Shown piece by piece: positions 40,015 to 48,120 of a stretch of DNA of 56,579 nucleotides. The DNA comes from Virgibacillus sp. AGTR (GTDB taxonomy: Bacteria; Bacillota; Bacilli; Bacillales; Amphibacillaceae): positions 1-56,579 of the forward strand of contig NZ_JAJERH010000023.1 in the NCBI RefSeq assembly GCF_016919725.2. Direction: 5' to 3'. The position numbers and the translations under genes are program-made. The notes under the pieces were generated by a model, which ran no database searches, was not told the origin of the DNA, and saw nothing but the letters and a program-made list of their open reading frames with translations. Numbering within the stretch: the stretch's first letter is position 1; every line of letters begins with the position of its first letter.

Positions 40015-40311
40015 TTGGATAAAGTAATTGTAGTCTGTGAAGCTGGGATAACTACGAGTTTATTAGTAAAAAAATTAGAGGATCTTGCTAAGGAAAAGGG
40101 GGAGGATTATGATATTCAATCCAAAAGTATGGAAGAAGGGTTAGACTATCTGAAACAGAATAAAGTTGATGTTGTATTATTGGGTCCACAAGTTCATCAT
40201 GTAGCTGATAAATACATCGAATCGACAGATGCTAAAGTGGTTAAAATCTCTGTAAGTGACTATAATACAATGAATGTCTACAGCATTTATGAGCAAATGA
40301 GTGAGTTATAA
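40015..40311 (+). CDS. PTS lactose/cellobiose-type IIB protein
   Basis: A roughly 98-residue IIB domain of the lactose/cellobiose PTS family. The phospho-cysteine is in IVVCEAGITTSLLV (Cys8) followed by the usual P-loop-like turn, and the end of the domain has VVLLGPQVHH. The TTG at 40015 lies eleven bases after AGGAG; GTGs at 40003/40006 are too close to it. It is followed at once by a IIA gene, but no membrane IIC exists nearby, so it cannot transport alone and may serve in signalling. Confidence 0.82.
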   Translation: MDKVIVVCEAGITTSLLVKKLEDLAKEKGEDYDIQSKSMEEGLDYLKQNKVDVVLLGPQVHHVADKYIESTDAKVVKISVSDYNTMNVYSIYEQMSEL

Positions 40312-40313
40312 GG

Positions 40314-40631
40314 ATGTTAATTGATGTGCAAGTATTCATGCCTTTAATTATGGAAGCTTCACAAGCAAAGACATTCGCTTATAATGCATTGGAGTTTGCA
40401 AAGGGAAGAGATATCACAGGATATGAAGAGGCGATTTCTTATGCAAAAAAGCATTTGATAAATGCACATAATAAACAAACGGAGTTACTTCAGTTAAATT
40501 CTAGAGAGCAGCAAGCTGATATCAATGTTTTTTTAATACATGCGATGGATCATGTGACAAATGCTCAAATAATTTGTGATATGGCACAAGAATTAGCAGA
40601 GCTTCACTTGAAAATGGCAGAAAAAGTATAA
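40314..40631 (+). CDS. PTS lactose/cellobiose-type IIA protein
   Basis: A 105-residue helical IIA protein of the lactose/cellobiose family, with the three-helix bundle pattern: EASQAKTFAYNAL, INAHNKQTELLQL near residue 50, and the phospho-histidine region in FLIHAMDHVTNAQ. It starts three bases after the IIB stop and is followed by a strong terminator. The IIB-IIA pair downstream of a DeoR regulator, without a IIC, suggests a phospho-relay that regulates rather than a transporter. Confidence 0.82.
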   Translation: MLIDVQVFMPLIMEASQAKTFAYNALEFAKGRDITGYEEAISYAKKHLINAHNKQTELLQLNSREQQADINVFLIHAMDHVTNAQIICDMAQELAELHLKMAEKV

Positions 40632-40651
40632 AGCTTATGATGTAGAAGAGG

Positions 40652-40913
40652 CTGAGATAAAAGAATGAAGAAACAGTAAAAACGAACGATAATTATTCAA
40701 AATTAATTATCGTTCGTTTTTTGATTATAATCATTCAATTAGCACCTGAAATAGGCGAGACTCCTGCGGGAACAGCACGATCCACTTGGTAAAGTTTTTT
40801 TCTTTACCAAGTTAGCTGAGGCCGTGCCCCGCGGAAAGCGAGTATATTTTCACGGTGCGGCGTGATAACATGATTATTCGTGTTTTGAGTAAAGAAGTTG
40901 TGTTTTATCTCAG
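40652..40913. repeat. MITE-like element with terminal inverted repeats and a GAGACTCCTGCGGGAA module
   Basis: The ends are CTGAGATAAAA (40652-40662) and its inverse (40903-40913). Inside lie the terminator hairpin at 40678-40722 and a perfect 11-bp hairpin ACTTGGTAAAG/CTTTACCAAGT (40784-40812). There is also the GGCGAGACTCCTGCGGGAA...CCCGCGGAAAGCGAG module, which I know as an interspersed repeat in many Bacillaceae genomes. It is non-coding. Confidence 0.55.
40678..40722. terminator. Strong bidirectional terminator after the PTS IIA gene
   Basis: AACGAACGATAATTA (40681-40695) pairs perfectly with TAATTATCGTTCGTT (40704-40718), extendable by three A:T pairs, followed by a run of T to 40722. 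Confidence 0.88.
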
Positions 40914-40994
40914 GTTCTTTTATGGAAGGTAATTTGTATAGTATGAAAGTAATTCTACTATAATTCAATTATATCACAAAAAATAACAAATAAT

Positions 40995-41083
40995 TGACCA
41001 ATATTTAACTAATACTTGACTAATTATTACATGTTGTACTAATATATAACAAAGATATAACTAATAATAACATTTAACTAAAA
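40995..41083 (+). promoter_or_regulatory. 11-bp-periodic operator repeats over a sigma-A promoter
   Basis: Six related units (TGACCAATA at 40995, TAACTAATA at 41006, TGACTAATT at 41017, GTACTAATA at 41036, TAACTAATA at 41058, TAACTAAAA at 41075) precede the dehydrogenase gene. The first three are exactly 11 bp apart, and 41036 to 41058 is 22. They resemble the tandem 11-mer (WRAYCAADARD) bound by Bacillus subtilis IolR. They overlap a promoter TTGACT (41016) - 18 bp - TAATAT (41040), so binding should repress. Confidence 0.6.
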
Positions 41084-41103
41084 TTATTATAGGAGGAAAT
41101 AAA

Positions 41104-42123
41104 ATGGAAACGCTTAAAATAGGTGTAGCTGGATTGGGAAGGTTGGGTTTAATTCATGCAGAAAATATATATAACATGAAAGGAATAGAATTAACAGCAA
41201 TCTCTAATCTAGATGAGAAAATAAACAAAAAAGTGAAAGAGAAATATAAGGTTCCTTATACTTACACAAGCTATGAGGATATGCTGGAAAATCCAGAATT
41301 AGACGCAGTTTGTATTGTAACCCCGTCTGGATTCCATACAGAACATATAAGATTAGCATTAGCAAAAAATTTACATATATTTTGTGAGAAGCCAATTGGT
41401 TTAGATGTAGAAGATATTAAAAATACGATTAAAGTTATTGAGAAACATGATCGTATTTTTCATTTAGGGTTTATGAGAAGGTATGACGAAGACTATTTAT
41501 ACGCTAAAGAATTGATAGATAATGGAGGAATTGGAGATATCTCACTAATTCGTTCATATAGTATTGACCCAATTCAAGAATTAGATAGTTTTGTAAACTT
41601 TGCAAAAAAGAGTCCTAGTGGTGGGTTATTTCTAGATATGAGTGTTCATGATATTGATGTAATTAGATGGTTAACTAATTCGGAAATTTCAACCGTTTGG
41701 GCTACCGGTAATAATAAAGCTGCTCCTGAATTGAGTGAAGTGAATGAGTTAGATATGGGAACGGTGACTATGAAATTAGAGAATAATGTAACCGCTTTAC
41801 TTGTGGCGGGTCGTACCGCTTCACATGGGTACCATGTAGAGACAGAAATCATTGGGACTAAGGGAATGATTCGAGTTGCCGCAGCACCTGAAAAGAATAA
41901 AGTGACAGTATTTAACGAGCATGGTACAGTTCGCCCGTCCTCACAACATTTTCCTGAGCGATTTGCACGAGCATATGAGAATGAAATAAAAGATTTTGTA
42001 CGTTGTATTCGTGAAAATAAGTCACCGGAAGTAACAAGTCTTGATGGATTACGAGGAACAGAAGTGGCTTTAGCCTGTCAAAAATCGTTCAATGAAAATA
42101 AATTAGTAGACGTTAAATATTAA
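41104..42123 (+). CDS. Gfo/Idh/MocA oxidoreductase, inositol 2-dehydrogenase-like
   Basis: A 339-residue NAD(P)-dependent dehydrogenase with the glycine motif GVAGLGRLGLIHAEN, the lysine motif CEKPIGLD (about residue 97) and the active-site DMSVHDIDVIRWL. It is a paralogue of the IolG encoded at 28951-29961 but clearly diverged, so it may act on another inositol isomer such as scyllo-inositol. AGGAGG lies seven bases before the ATG, and 38 bases separate it from the symporter gene. It appears to be controlled by IolR-type repeats. Confidence 0.85.
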   Translation: METLKIGVAGLGRLGLIHAENIYNMKGIELTAISNLDEKINKKVKEKYKVPYTYTSYEDMLENPELDAVCIVTPSGFHTEHIRLALAKNLHIFCEKPIGLDVEDIKNTIKVIEKHDRIFHLGFMRRYDEDYLYAKELIDNGGIGDISLIRSYSIDPIQELDSFVNFAKKSPSGGLFLDMSVHDIDVIRWLTNSEISTVWATGNNKAAPELSEVNELDMGTVTMKLENNVTALLVAGRTASHGYHVETEIIGTKGMIRVAAAPEKNKVTVFNEHGTVRPSSQHFPERFARAYENEIKDFVRCIRENKSPEVTSLDGLRGTEVALACQKSFNENKLVDVKY

Positions 42124-42161
42124 GAAATATCTGAATAAATCATTTGTTAGGGGGGAAAGAG

Positions 42162-43754
42162 TTGAATCTATTTAGTATTTTTAGTTTTGTGTTAGTATTG
42201 GCGTTCATTTACTTATATGCTTATTATCGCAGTAGAAGCATAGATAAAAAAGATTCAGAGGGGTATTTTCTAGGTGGCCGTTCTCTCGTCGGAACAACTG
42301 TTGGTATGACTATTATTATGACAAATCTTTCTACTGAACAATTAGTAGGTCAAAATGGTCAAAGTTATGTAGCTGGTATGGAAGTTATGGCATGGGAGGT
42401 AACAGCTTCTGTAGCCATTGTTATGCTAGCTTGGGTTTTCTTGCCGAAATATTTTAAATATGGTGTAAATACGATTTCAGATTTTATTGAGATTCGCTAT
42501 GATACGTTTACAAAAAGAATAGTTTCCATCCTCTTTATAGTTACTTATGTAGTAAGTTTTATGCCAGTTGTATTATATTCCGGTGCATTAATTTTTAATG
42601 ATTTGTTTGGGATTGAAGAGCATCTTGGTGTTAGTAACATAACTGCAGTTGTCATTATTTCTACAGTTATTGGCTTGGTAGGTGTTACGTATCTGTTTGT
42701 AGGGGGACTTTCACTTATAGCACATAGTGATACGCTGTATGGAATTGGTCTCCTTCTTGGCGGATTGACAATTGCGGTTTTAGCAGTTATTGCTTTAGGG
42801 GAAAATAGCTTTTTCCGTGGTTTAGATATATTTTTAAATAGTTCCCCTGAAAAACTAAATGCATGGGGAGCTCTAGATTCATCTATCGTACCATGGCCAA
42901 CTTTATTTTTAGGAATGCTATTTAATAATTTGTATTTCTGGTGTACAAACCAAATGATTGTGCAAAAAGCACTTGCAGCTAAAAACTTAAAGGAAGCACA
43001 AAAAGGGGCAATGTTCGTTGGTTTCTTTAAAATTACAGGCATGTTATTCTTAGTTATTCCTGGTATTTTAGCTTACAATATGTTTGGTGAAGGAATGCAA
43101 ATGGACCTTGCTTATCCTGCATTAGTAGCAGAAGTGTTACCTAATTGGGCTGCCGGATTTTTTGGGGCAGTAATATTTGGAGCAATTATTAGCTCTTTTG
43201 TAGGGGCGCTAAATGCTACTGTTACTTTATTCAGTTTAGACTTCTATAAGCCGGTTATTAATAAGCAGGCAACAAACCATCAAATAGCAAAAGCAGGAAG
43301 AATTCTAACGGTTGTAATTGGGATAATAGTTGTTTTGATAGCACCTTTTATTTCACTTTTCCCACAGGGATTATATGCAGTAATCCAAGAGTTCAATGGA
43401 TTATACAGTATGCCACTTTTAGCTATCATTCTAGTTGGTTTCTTTTCTAGAAAAACATCTGCTACTGGGGCGAAAGTTGCATTACTATTTCACATTATTG
43501 TTTATGCGCTTTCAAAGGTAGTGATTCCTGATGTACATTATTTATATGTCTGGAGCGTTTTGTTCCTATTAGACTTAGGTATCCTATATTTCTATAGCCA
43601 GTTGAAGCCGGATCAAGAGGACTTTCAATTTGATAAATATAAAAACAAAGTTGATATTACTCCTTGGAAACATTCTAAGTGGGTAGGTATTTTAATACTG
43701 GTTATTGTAGTAGCATCTTATATTGTTTTTTCTCCACTTGTATTAGCGAAATAA
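42162..43754 (+). CDS. Sodium:solute symporter family transporter
   Basis: A 530-residue SSS-family permease with about fourteen membrane helices and the family segments GYFLGGRSL (after helix 1) and GGLSLIAHSDTLYG. It is most like the YidK-type subgroup. Together with the preceding dehydrogenase it forms an uptake-plus-first-oxidation unit. The main iol operon here lacks a transporter, so this probably imports inositol or an isomer. The TTG at 42162 is chosen because GGGGGG lies six bases before it; the TTG at 42144 has no site. Confidence 0.85.
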   Translation: MNLFSIFSFVLVLAFIYLYAYYRSRSIDKKDSEGYFLGGRSLVGTTVGMTIIMTNLSTEQLVGQNGQSYVAGMEVMAWEVTASVAIVMLAWVFLPKYFKYGVNTISDFIEIRYDTFTKRIVSILFIVTYVVSFMPVVLYSGALIFNDLFGIEEHLGVSNITAVVIISTVIGLVGVTYLFVGGLSLIAHSDTLYGIGLLLGGLTIAVLAVIALGENSFFRGLDIFLNSSPEKLNAWGALDSSIVPWPTLFLGMLFNNLYFWCTNQMIVQKALAAKNLKEAQKGAMFVGFFKITGMLFLVIPGILAYNMFGEGMQMDLAYPALVAEVLPNWAAGFFGAVIFGAIISSFVGALNATVTLFSLDFYKPVINKQATNHQIAKAGRILTVVIGIIVVLIAPFISLFPQGLYAVIQEFNGLYSMPLLAIILVGFFSRKTSATGAKVALLFHIIVYALSKVVIPDVHYLYVWSVLFLLDLGILYFYSQLKPDQEDFQFDKYKNKVDITPWKHSKWVGILILVIVVASYIVFSPLVLAK

Positions 43755-43760
43755 ATATCT

Positions 43761-43805
43761 AGAAAGCAAACATTTTTTATGGATATAATGTTTGCTTTCT
43801 ATTTT
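43761..43805 (+). terminator. Terminator after the symporter gene
   Basis: AGAAAGCAAACATT (43761-43774) pairs perfectly with AATGTTTGCTTTCT (43787-43800), followed by ATTTTT. Confidence 0.88.
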
Positions 43806-44119
43806 TGTCAAAGCTTCGCGTTTTTCTAGCTATTCTACCTAGTTTCTTTCTGTTCTAATGGAGCTTATTTTATCTTCCTTGAACAGCTCGCTCTATACAA
43901 TGGTTTAAGAGAAAGCTATTTTAGAAGAAAGCATTCGTGTTTGTTTGGATCAAGGAAGGTTTTAATAGGAAGCCTAGTGAGGAATGGAAAGTGATACTTA
44001 CCTTCATTTGTTCTTTATTAACTCAGTAGTTCCGGTGGGTTAGAATATGCTGACTCTGAATTGTCCCCTAATAATCCAAGGTAAAGAACAATTGGATATA
44101 TTTAAAATACTATATCTAT
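43806..44119 (+). other. Intergenic stretch, nothing recognised
   Basis: No open frame with a ribosome binding site and no structure that I can name lies between the symporter terminator and the pbuE terminator. Confidence 0.4.
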
Positions 44120-44159
44120 AAAAGAAACCAAAATGTAATACTAACGTTTGGTTTCTTTT
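44120..44159. terminator. Terminator downstream of pbuE, possibly bidirectional
   Basis: AAAAGAAACCAAA (44120-44132) pairs with TTTGGTTTCTTTT (44147-44159). A/T runs on both sides let it serve either strand. It lies 72 bases past the pbuE stop. Confidence 0.75.
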
Positions 44160-44231
44160 ATTTTAAATCTAGATGCTATGGAAAACGATGACTAAATGGT
44201 CTTTCTAATAAAGATTAGCTTAACCCTACCA

Positions 44232-45422
44232 TTACCCTCGATCACTCACCGTATCACCAACCATTGCCCCTTCTTCACCCTTCTTTTTACTTGTTAAAGA
44301 AAAAGCGGCAAACAGTAAGGATACAATCACAAGTGCGCCACCGAAGTAAGCTGCATTGGTAACTGTTCCAGTATGATTTAATACGAGTCCCCCAGATGCG
44401 GACCCGATAGAAATGCCGATTTGCAGTGCAGAGTTATTGAAGCTTTGCTGAATGTCGGATGTTTCCGGATCTGTATCAATCAAATAGCTTTGTTGTGGTG
44501 GAGATAGACTCCAGCTCAGTGCTCCCCAAATCATCATCACGGGGATGAATAGAACAAGGGAGAAGGTCGTTAATGGTAATAAGAATAGCATCGCAGCAAA
44601 GGTCGTGATTACGAAAATGATACTTTTCTGCGGACCAACCGAATCAGATAGGTACCCTCCAAATGCTCCTCCGCTAACTGCTGCAATTCCAAATAATAGA
44701 TAACAAATACTTATCCAATATGCATTCATATGGAGCTCAGTCTCTAGAAATGGTGTGAAGTATGCATACAGCGTATAATGTCCTGCTAGCATAAATACTG
44801 TTGCCAAATGGGCACTACCAATTTTCAAGCTAGCAACAGCTTTTAACTGTTGTTTGAGTGGAACTGCTTTTCTACCTGGAATTTGTTCTAAGAAGATGGA
44901 AATAAGCACAAACGAAATAATAGATAAAATGGCAATGCCAAGGAAAATCACACGCCATCCGAAGTTATCGGAAATGAGTATTCCTAATGGCACACCCATG
45001 ACAAGGGATGAACTAATCCCCATATAGATAAGTCCAAGCGCCTTTGCTCGATGTTCTGTTGTAACAATCTTGGCAGCAATCGTTAACGATAGTACTACAA
45101 TCAGTGCTGTACTCATCGCACTTAAAACCCTTGCAATCATCATAAATGTAAAATCAGGGCTGAAATACGTCATGATATTACTGATGAAAAAGATACCTAA
45201 GGAAATAAGGTATACTTTTTTACGCTCCAATTTACTTGTTAGAACAAGTAATACTGGACCAAAAACTGCATAAATAAGTGCGAAAACGGTAATAAACTGT
45301 CCAGCAGAGCTAAGAGAGGTATTTAAATCCTCTGCAATCGTAGGAAGTATTCCACCAACGATCAGTTCAACAAGTCCAACCGCAACAGTGGATAATGCTA
45401 ATATAAAAACTTTTATATTCAT
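44232..45422 (-). CDS. pbuE: PbuE, MFS purine (adenine/hypoxanthine) efflux pump
   Basis: A 396-residue DHA1-type major facilitator with twelve helices. The N-terminus ([20 protein letters not shown]), the [17 protein letters not shown] loop and the [20 protein letters not shown] region closely follow Bacillus subtilis PbuE (YdhL), which exports purine bases. The start at 45422 aligns with the PbuE N-terminus; an ATG at 45446 would add eight residues, and neither has an ideal site. An adenine riboswitch precedes it, as in B. subtilis, so expression should rise with adenine. Confidence 0.9.
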   Translation of the reverse strand: MNIKVFILALSTVAVGLVELIVGGILPTIAEDLNTSLSSAGQFITVFALIYAVFGPVLLVLTSKLERKKVYLISLGIFFISNIMTYFSPDFTFMMIARVLSAMSTALIVVLSLTIAAKIVTTEHRAKALGLIYMGISSSLVMGVPLGILISDNFGWRVIFLGIAILSIISFVLISIFLEQIPGRKAVPLKQQLKAVASLKIGSAHLATVFMLAGHYTLYAYFTPFLETELHMNAYWISICYLLFGIAAVSGGAFGGYLSDSVGPQKSIIFVITTFAAMLFLLPLTTFSLVLFIPVMMIWGALSWSLSPPQQSYLIDTDPETSDIQQSFNNSALQIGISIGSASGGLVLNHTGTVTNAAYFGGALVIVSLLFAAFSLTSKKKGEEGAMVGDTVSDRG

Positions 45423-45465
45423 ATTCTGTTTTTCGTCCTTTCTCATAGATAGTTACTTAGGAAAC

Positions 45466-45518
45466 AAAAAAATCCTGATTACAAAAAATGATAGACTCAT
45501 TTTCTGTAATCAGGATTT
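45466..45518 (-). terminator. Riboswitch-controlled terminator upstream of pbuE
   Basis: Bases 45497-45518 pair with 45470-45491 (21 of 22) around a five-base loop, followed on the minus strand by seven T. The 5' arm includes the 3' part of the aptamer (ATCCTGATTACAG), so ligand-bound aptamer and terminator exclude each other, the logic of an ON switch. Confidence 0.88.
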
Positions 45519-45566
45519 TATGGTTCCTGGTAGAGACCCCCAAGCCATATTCTTGAGGTTATACAG
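45504..45566 (-). promoter_or_regulatory. Purine riboswitch aptamer, adenine type
   Basis: The minus-strand RNA has the purine-aptamer order: P1 (CTGTA/TACAG), TATAACCTCAAG, AATATGGCTTGGGGGTCTCT, ACCAGGAACCATAAAATCCT, GATTACAG. P2 is CCTCAAG with CTTGGGG and P3 is CCAGGA with TCCTGA, with loop sequences AATATGG and ACCATAA. The discriminating pyrimidine near the P1 junction is T (GATTA), as in the adenine-binding add and ydhL aptamers, where guanine types have C (GACTA). Confidence 0.9.
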
Positions 45567-45597
45567 TGTACGATTTATTTTTAGTGAACACTTAAAT

Positions 45598-45626
45598 AGT
45601 TTACTAGGAGTTAGAGAAGTTTTCAA
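45598..45626 (-). promoter_or_regulatory. Sigma-A promoter for the riboswitch-pbuE transcript
   Basis: On the minus strand, TTGAAA (45626-45621), a 17-bp spacer and TAAACT (45603-45598) lie about 30 bases before the aptamer. Confidence 0.6.
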
Positions 45627-45833
45627 GTGTAAGATTATTCTAGTATAATTTTAATTAGTATGGATGGAAAAGAGAATTAAGCGCATAGAACGCGTTTAAA
45701 TTGTCTAATCAACGTGACGATAATATAAGCGGCAAATAAAATAATTAGAGAAATGTATACATAACGTAACGAACGATACAAGTAATTCTACAATTACATC
45801 GATTTGGTTAGTATAGTGAAAGGGCTGATTAGA

Positions 45834-46835
45834 ATGTTCTATCCTTTAGAATTACAAAATAATACGTTGAATATTCCGAATTTTGAGGTTGAGAAAACTA
45901 CATTTAAAGATCTAGGTTTAAGAGAAGCTCAATTAGAGGAATTTTTAGCTTCTAATCTAGAATTGTTAGTAGAAGATGATGAAAATTTATTATTAGTCGG
46001 ACAACAAGTTCGTAATATAAGTAGTGGACGCACAGATTTAATAGCTGTTGATGAAAATGGAAATCTTGTGTTAATCGAAATAAAACGTGATCTGGATGAC
46101 ATTAAATCTCGAAAAGAGCCTTTTTAATTTCAGGCGATCAGATACGCAGCGACTCTTGCAAAGATAAATAATGTGGAAACGCTGGTAAATAAAATTTATG
46201 CACCATACATTGAGAAAAAAAGAGAGATCTCACAACAAGGACTAACTGCCGTAGAACAGGCTCAGCGTAATTTGAATACATTCTTGGAAAGTAACGAATC
46301 AAAAGGAATATTTAACAAAAAGCAGAGAATCATTTTAGTAGCTTCACAGTTTGATGATCAAACTTTATCTGCGTGTGCATGGTTGAGTAACAATAATGTT
46401 GATATCTCTTGTTTTACAATTGAACCACTCAAATTTGCAGATCAACTTTTTATTGATTTTACTAAGATATTGCCAGTACAGAGGAATGAGGATTTCTATG
46501 TAGATTTGGCAGAATCTAATAGTAGTATTAAAAGGGATAATTCAAATCGAATAAGTAAAAAAAGATATCTGCCTAGAATGAAGGAACTATTTGAGTGGGG
46601 GATACTATCACCAAATCAAAAAGTATCTATTAAAAATCAAGATAATTCAGATGCAACTGTAGTAGATGAAAAAACGGTTTCATTTAATGAGAATATAATG
46701 TCTTATAATCAATGGGGAAAAGTTGTAACAGGCTGGAGTGCAATGAGTGTATATGAATGGATTATTCCAGAAGGACAAACAAAAACGCTTCATGAACTTC
46801 GTTTAGAAAGATTAGATAACAGACAGTGGGATTAG
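45834..46835 (+). pseudogene. NucS/DUF91-like endonuclease, interrupted by one in-frame TAA
   Basis: The N-terminal part has a PD-(D/E)xK core (GRTDLIAVD then LVLIEIKRDLDD), as in NucS/DUF91-type nucleases. A TAA at 46125-46127 follows KEPF where the family reads EFQAIRYAA, so a single GAA-to-TAA change explains it. Beyond it the same frame runs open for 236 codons to 46835, through IILVASQFDDQTLSACAWL and an Asp/Asn-rich C-terminal domain. Full length would be about 333 residues. The ATG at 46173 could start a fragment lacking the catalytic site. A single-gene locus with its own terminator, of a kind common in defence or DNA-repair contexts. Confidence 0.75.
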
Positions 46836-46902
46836 TGAAAAATTCTAGATAAGGATAGTAAGCGTTTTTTTACTCCAACAACGCTTCTTACCTGTAAATA
46901 TG

Positions 46903-46943
46903 AAAATAAGCATTGGGAGGTTAATATCAATGCTTATTTTTTT
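46903..46943 (+). terminator. Terminator after the NucS-like gene
   Basis: AAAATAAGCATTG (46903-46915) pairs perfectly with CAATGCTTATTTT (46928-46940), followed by T residues. Confidence 0.85.
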
Positions 46944-47089
46944 CCTCTTATTTACCACGGTGAACCGTACCTCAAGTAAAACCGATATTTGTTTTATATT
47001 ATAGAAAATTTATGGTAAATGAAGGGGAAATATTTTGTGTTTTGTTTACATGCTCACCAATCAAGGAAAGAACTAAATTTATAAAGAAA

Positions 47090-47275
47090 ATATGAAGCCA
47101 TACCTGATTCACCTATGGGGGAATAATTCCAAGTTGACTTTGGTCATACCAAAACATAGAAAACTCATGATACTAAAGAAGTAAAGCTCAACTATATGGC
47201 CCTTGTTTCATCTCATTCTTAATATAAATACAAAGAATGTTTACACAGATCTAATGAACACACTTTGAAACGTTA
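47090..47275 (+). pseudogene. IS21-family IstA transposase remnant
   Basis: The plus-strand frame reads IPDSPMGE, stop, FQVDFGHTKT, stop, then KTHDTKEVKLNYMALVSSHS, a stop, and YKYKECL. This is the core of IS21 IstA transposases around the first catalytic Asp (PPGExxQVDFG ... LSxSRYKY). Three stops and loss of both ends mark it as dead. The rest of the 46944-47424 interval holds nothing that I recognise. Confidence 0.6.
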
Positions 47276-47424
47276 AGGGAAATTACTAGTTAATATAAGT
47301 TGTTGTTATTTTTTTAGGGAACTCATTTACATTATCTGCTATAAACAAGGTATGTATTTGTTTTATTTATGTTATAGTTAGAATAAATTAATTATAAAGA
47401 AAATTCTATAAAGGGGGAATTGGT

Positions 47425-48120
47425 TTGGCTCATGAGATAGAATGTATAAACGTGAGCAAGGTATTTCAAGGGGATGGTATCAGTACATTTGCTTTAGATA
47501 ATATTAACTTACAGTTTAAAGAAGGAGAATTTGTATCAATTGTTGGTCCTTCAGGCTCTGGTAAGTCAACTTTACTTAGTCTGTTAGGTGCGTTAGACCT
47601 TCCGACTAAAGGAAAAATAAATTATGGAAACAATCCAATAAATAAATTAAGTCAGAAAAAACTTGCTGATTTTCGATTTAAAAATATTGGATTTATATTT
47701 CAACAATTCCATCTATTACCTTATCTTACATCTATAGAAAATGTTATGGCTCCATTATTTTCACGCAAAATAAGCTACGATAAAAAAGAGCGTGCAGAAG
47801 GATTGCTATCTCAAATAGGTTTGGAAGATAAATTTAATTCATTACCCTCCCAGCTCTCCGGTGGACAGCAACAGCGTGTGGCAATTGCTCGTGCTTTAGT
47901 TAATGAACCAAATTGGATTCTAGCAGATGAACCTACTGGAAATCTAGATACTTATACTGGTGAAATTATTTTTGATCGTTTAATTACTCTGAATCAAGAA
48001 AAAGGGTGCGGTGTAATTTTTGTAACACACGACCCGAATTTAGCATCACGAGCAGAGCGCATTATTAGAATGAAAAATGGGAAGCTAATCAGTGATACTA
48101 GGAGTGAGTCTTATGTTTAG
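47425..48120 (+). CDS. ABC transporter ATP-binding protein (MacB/LolD type)
   Basis: A 231-residue ATPase with Walker [10 protein letters not shown] (about residue 40), Q-loop [12 protein letters not shown], signature [15 protein letters not shown] (about 143), Walker [12 protein letters not shown] and H-loop FVTHD. It pairs with the FtsX-type permease that overlaps its end. MacB-type pairs act on peptides and lipoproteins at the membrane and often give resistance to antimicrobial peptides. The start is TTG, with GGGGGA upstream. Confidence 0.92.
   Translation: MAHEIECINVSKVFQGDGISTFALDNINLQFKEGEFVSIVGPSGSGKSTLLSLLGALDLPTKGKINYGNNPINKLSQKKLADFRFKNIGFIFQQFHLLPYLTSIENVMAPLFSRKISYDKKERAEGLLSQIGLEDKFNSLPSQLSGGQQQRVAIARALVNEPNWILADEPTGNLDTYTGEIIFDRLITLNQEKGCGVIFVTHDPNLASRAERIIRMKNGKLISDTRSESYV

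Noticed and set aside
192-46835. TAA reassigned to glutamine or glutamate in this organism
   Set aside because: Most genes here, including iol, dlt and ABC genes, end in TAA, and the remnants contain TGA and TAG stops too, so ordinary nonsense mutation is simpler.
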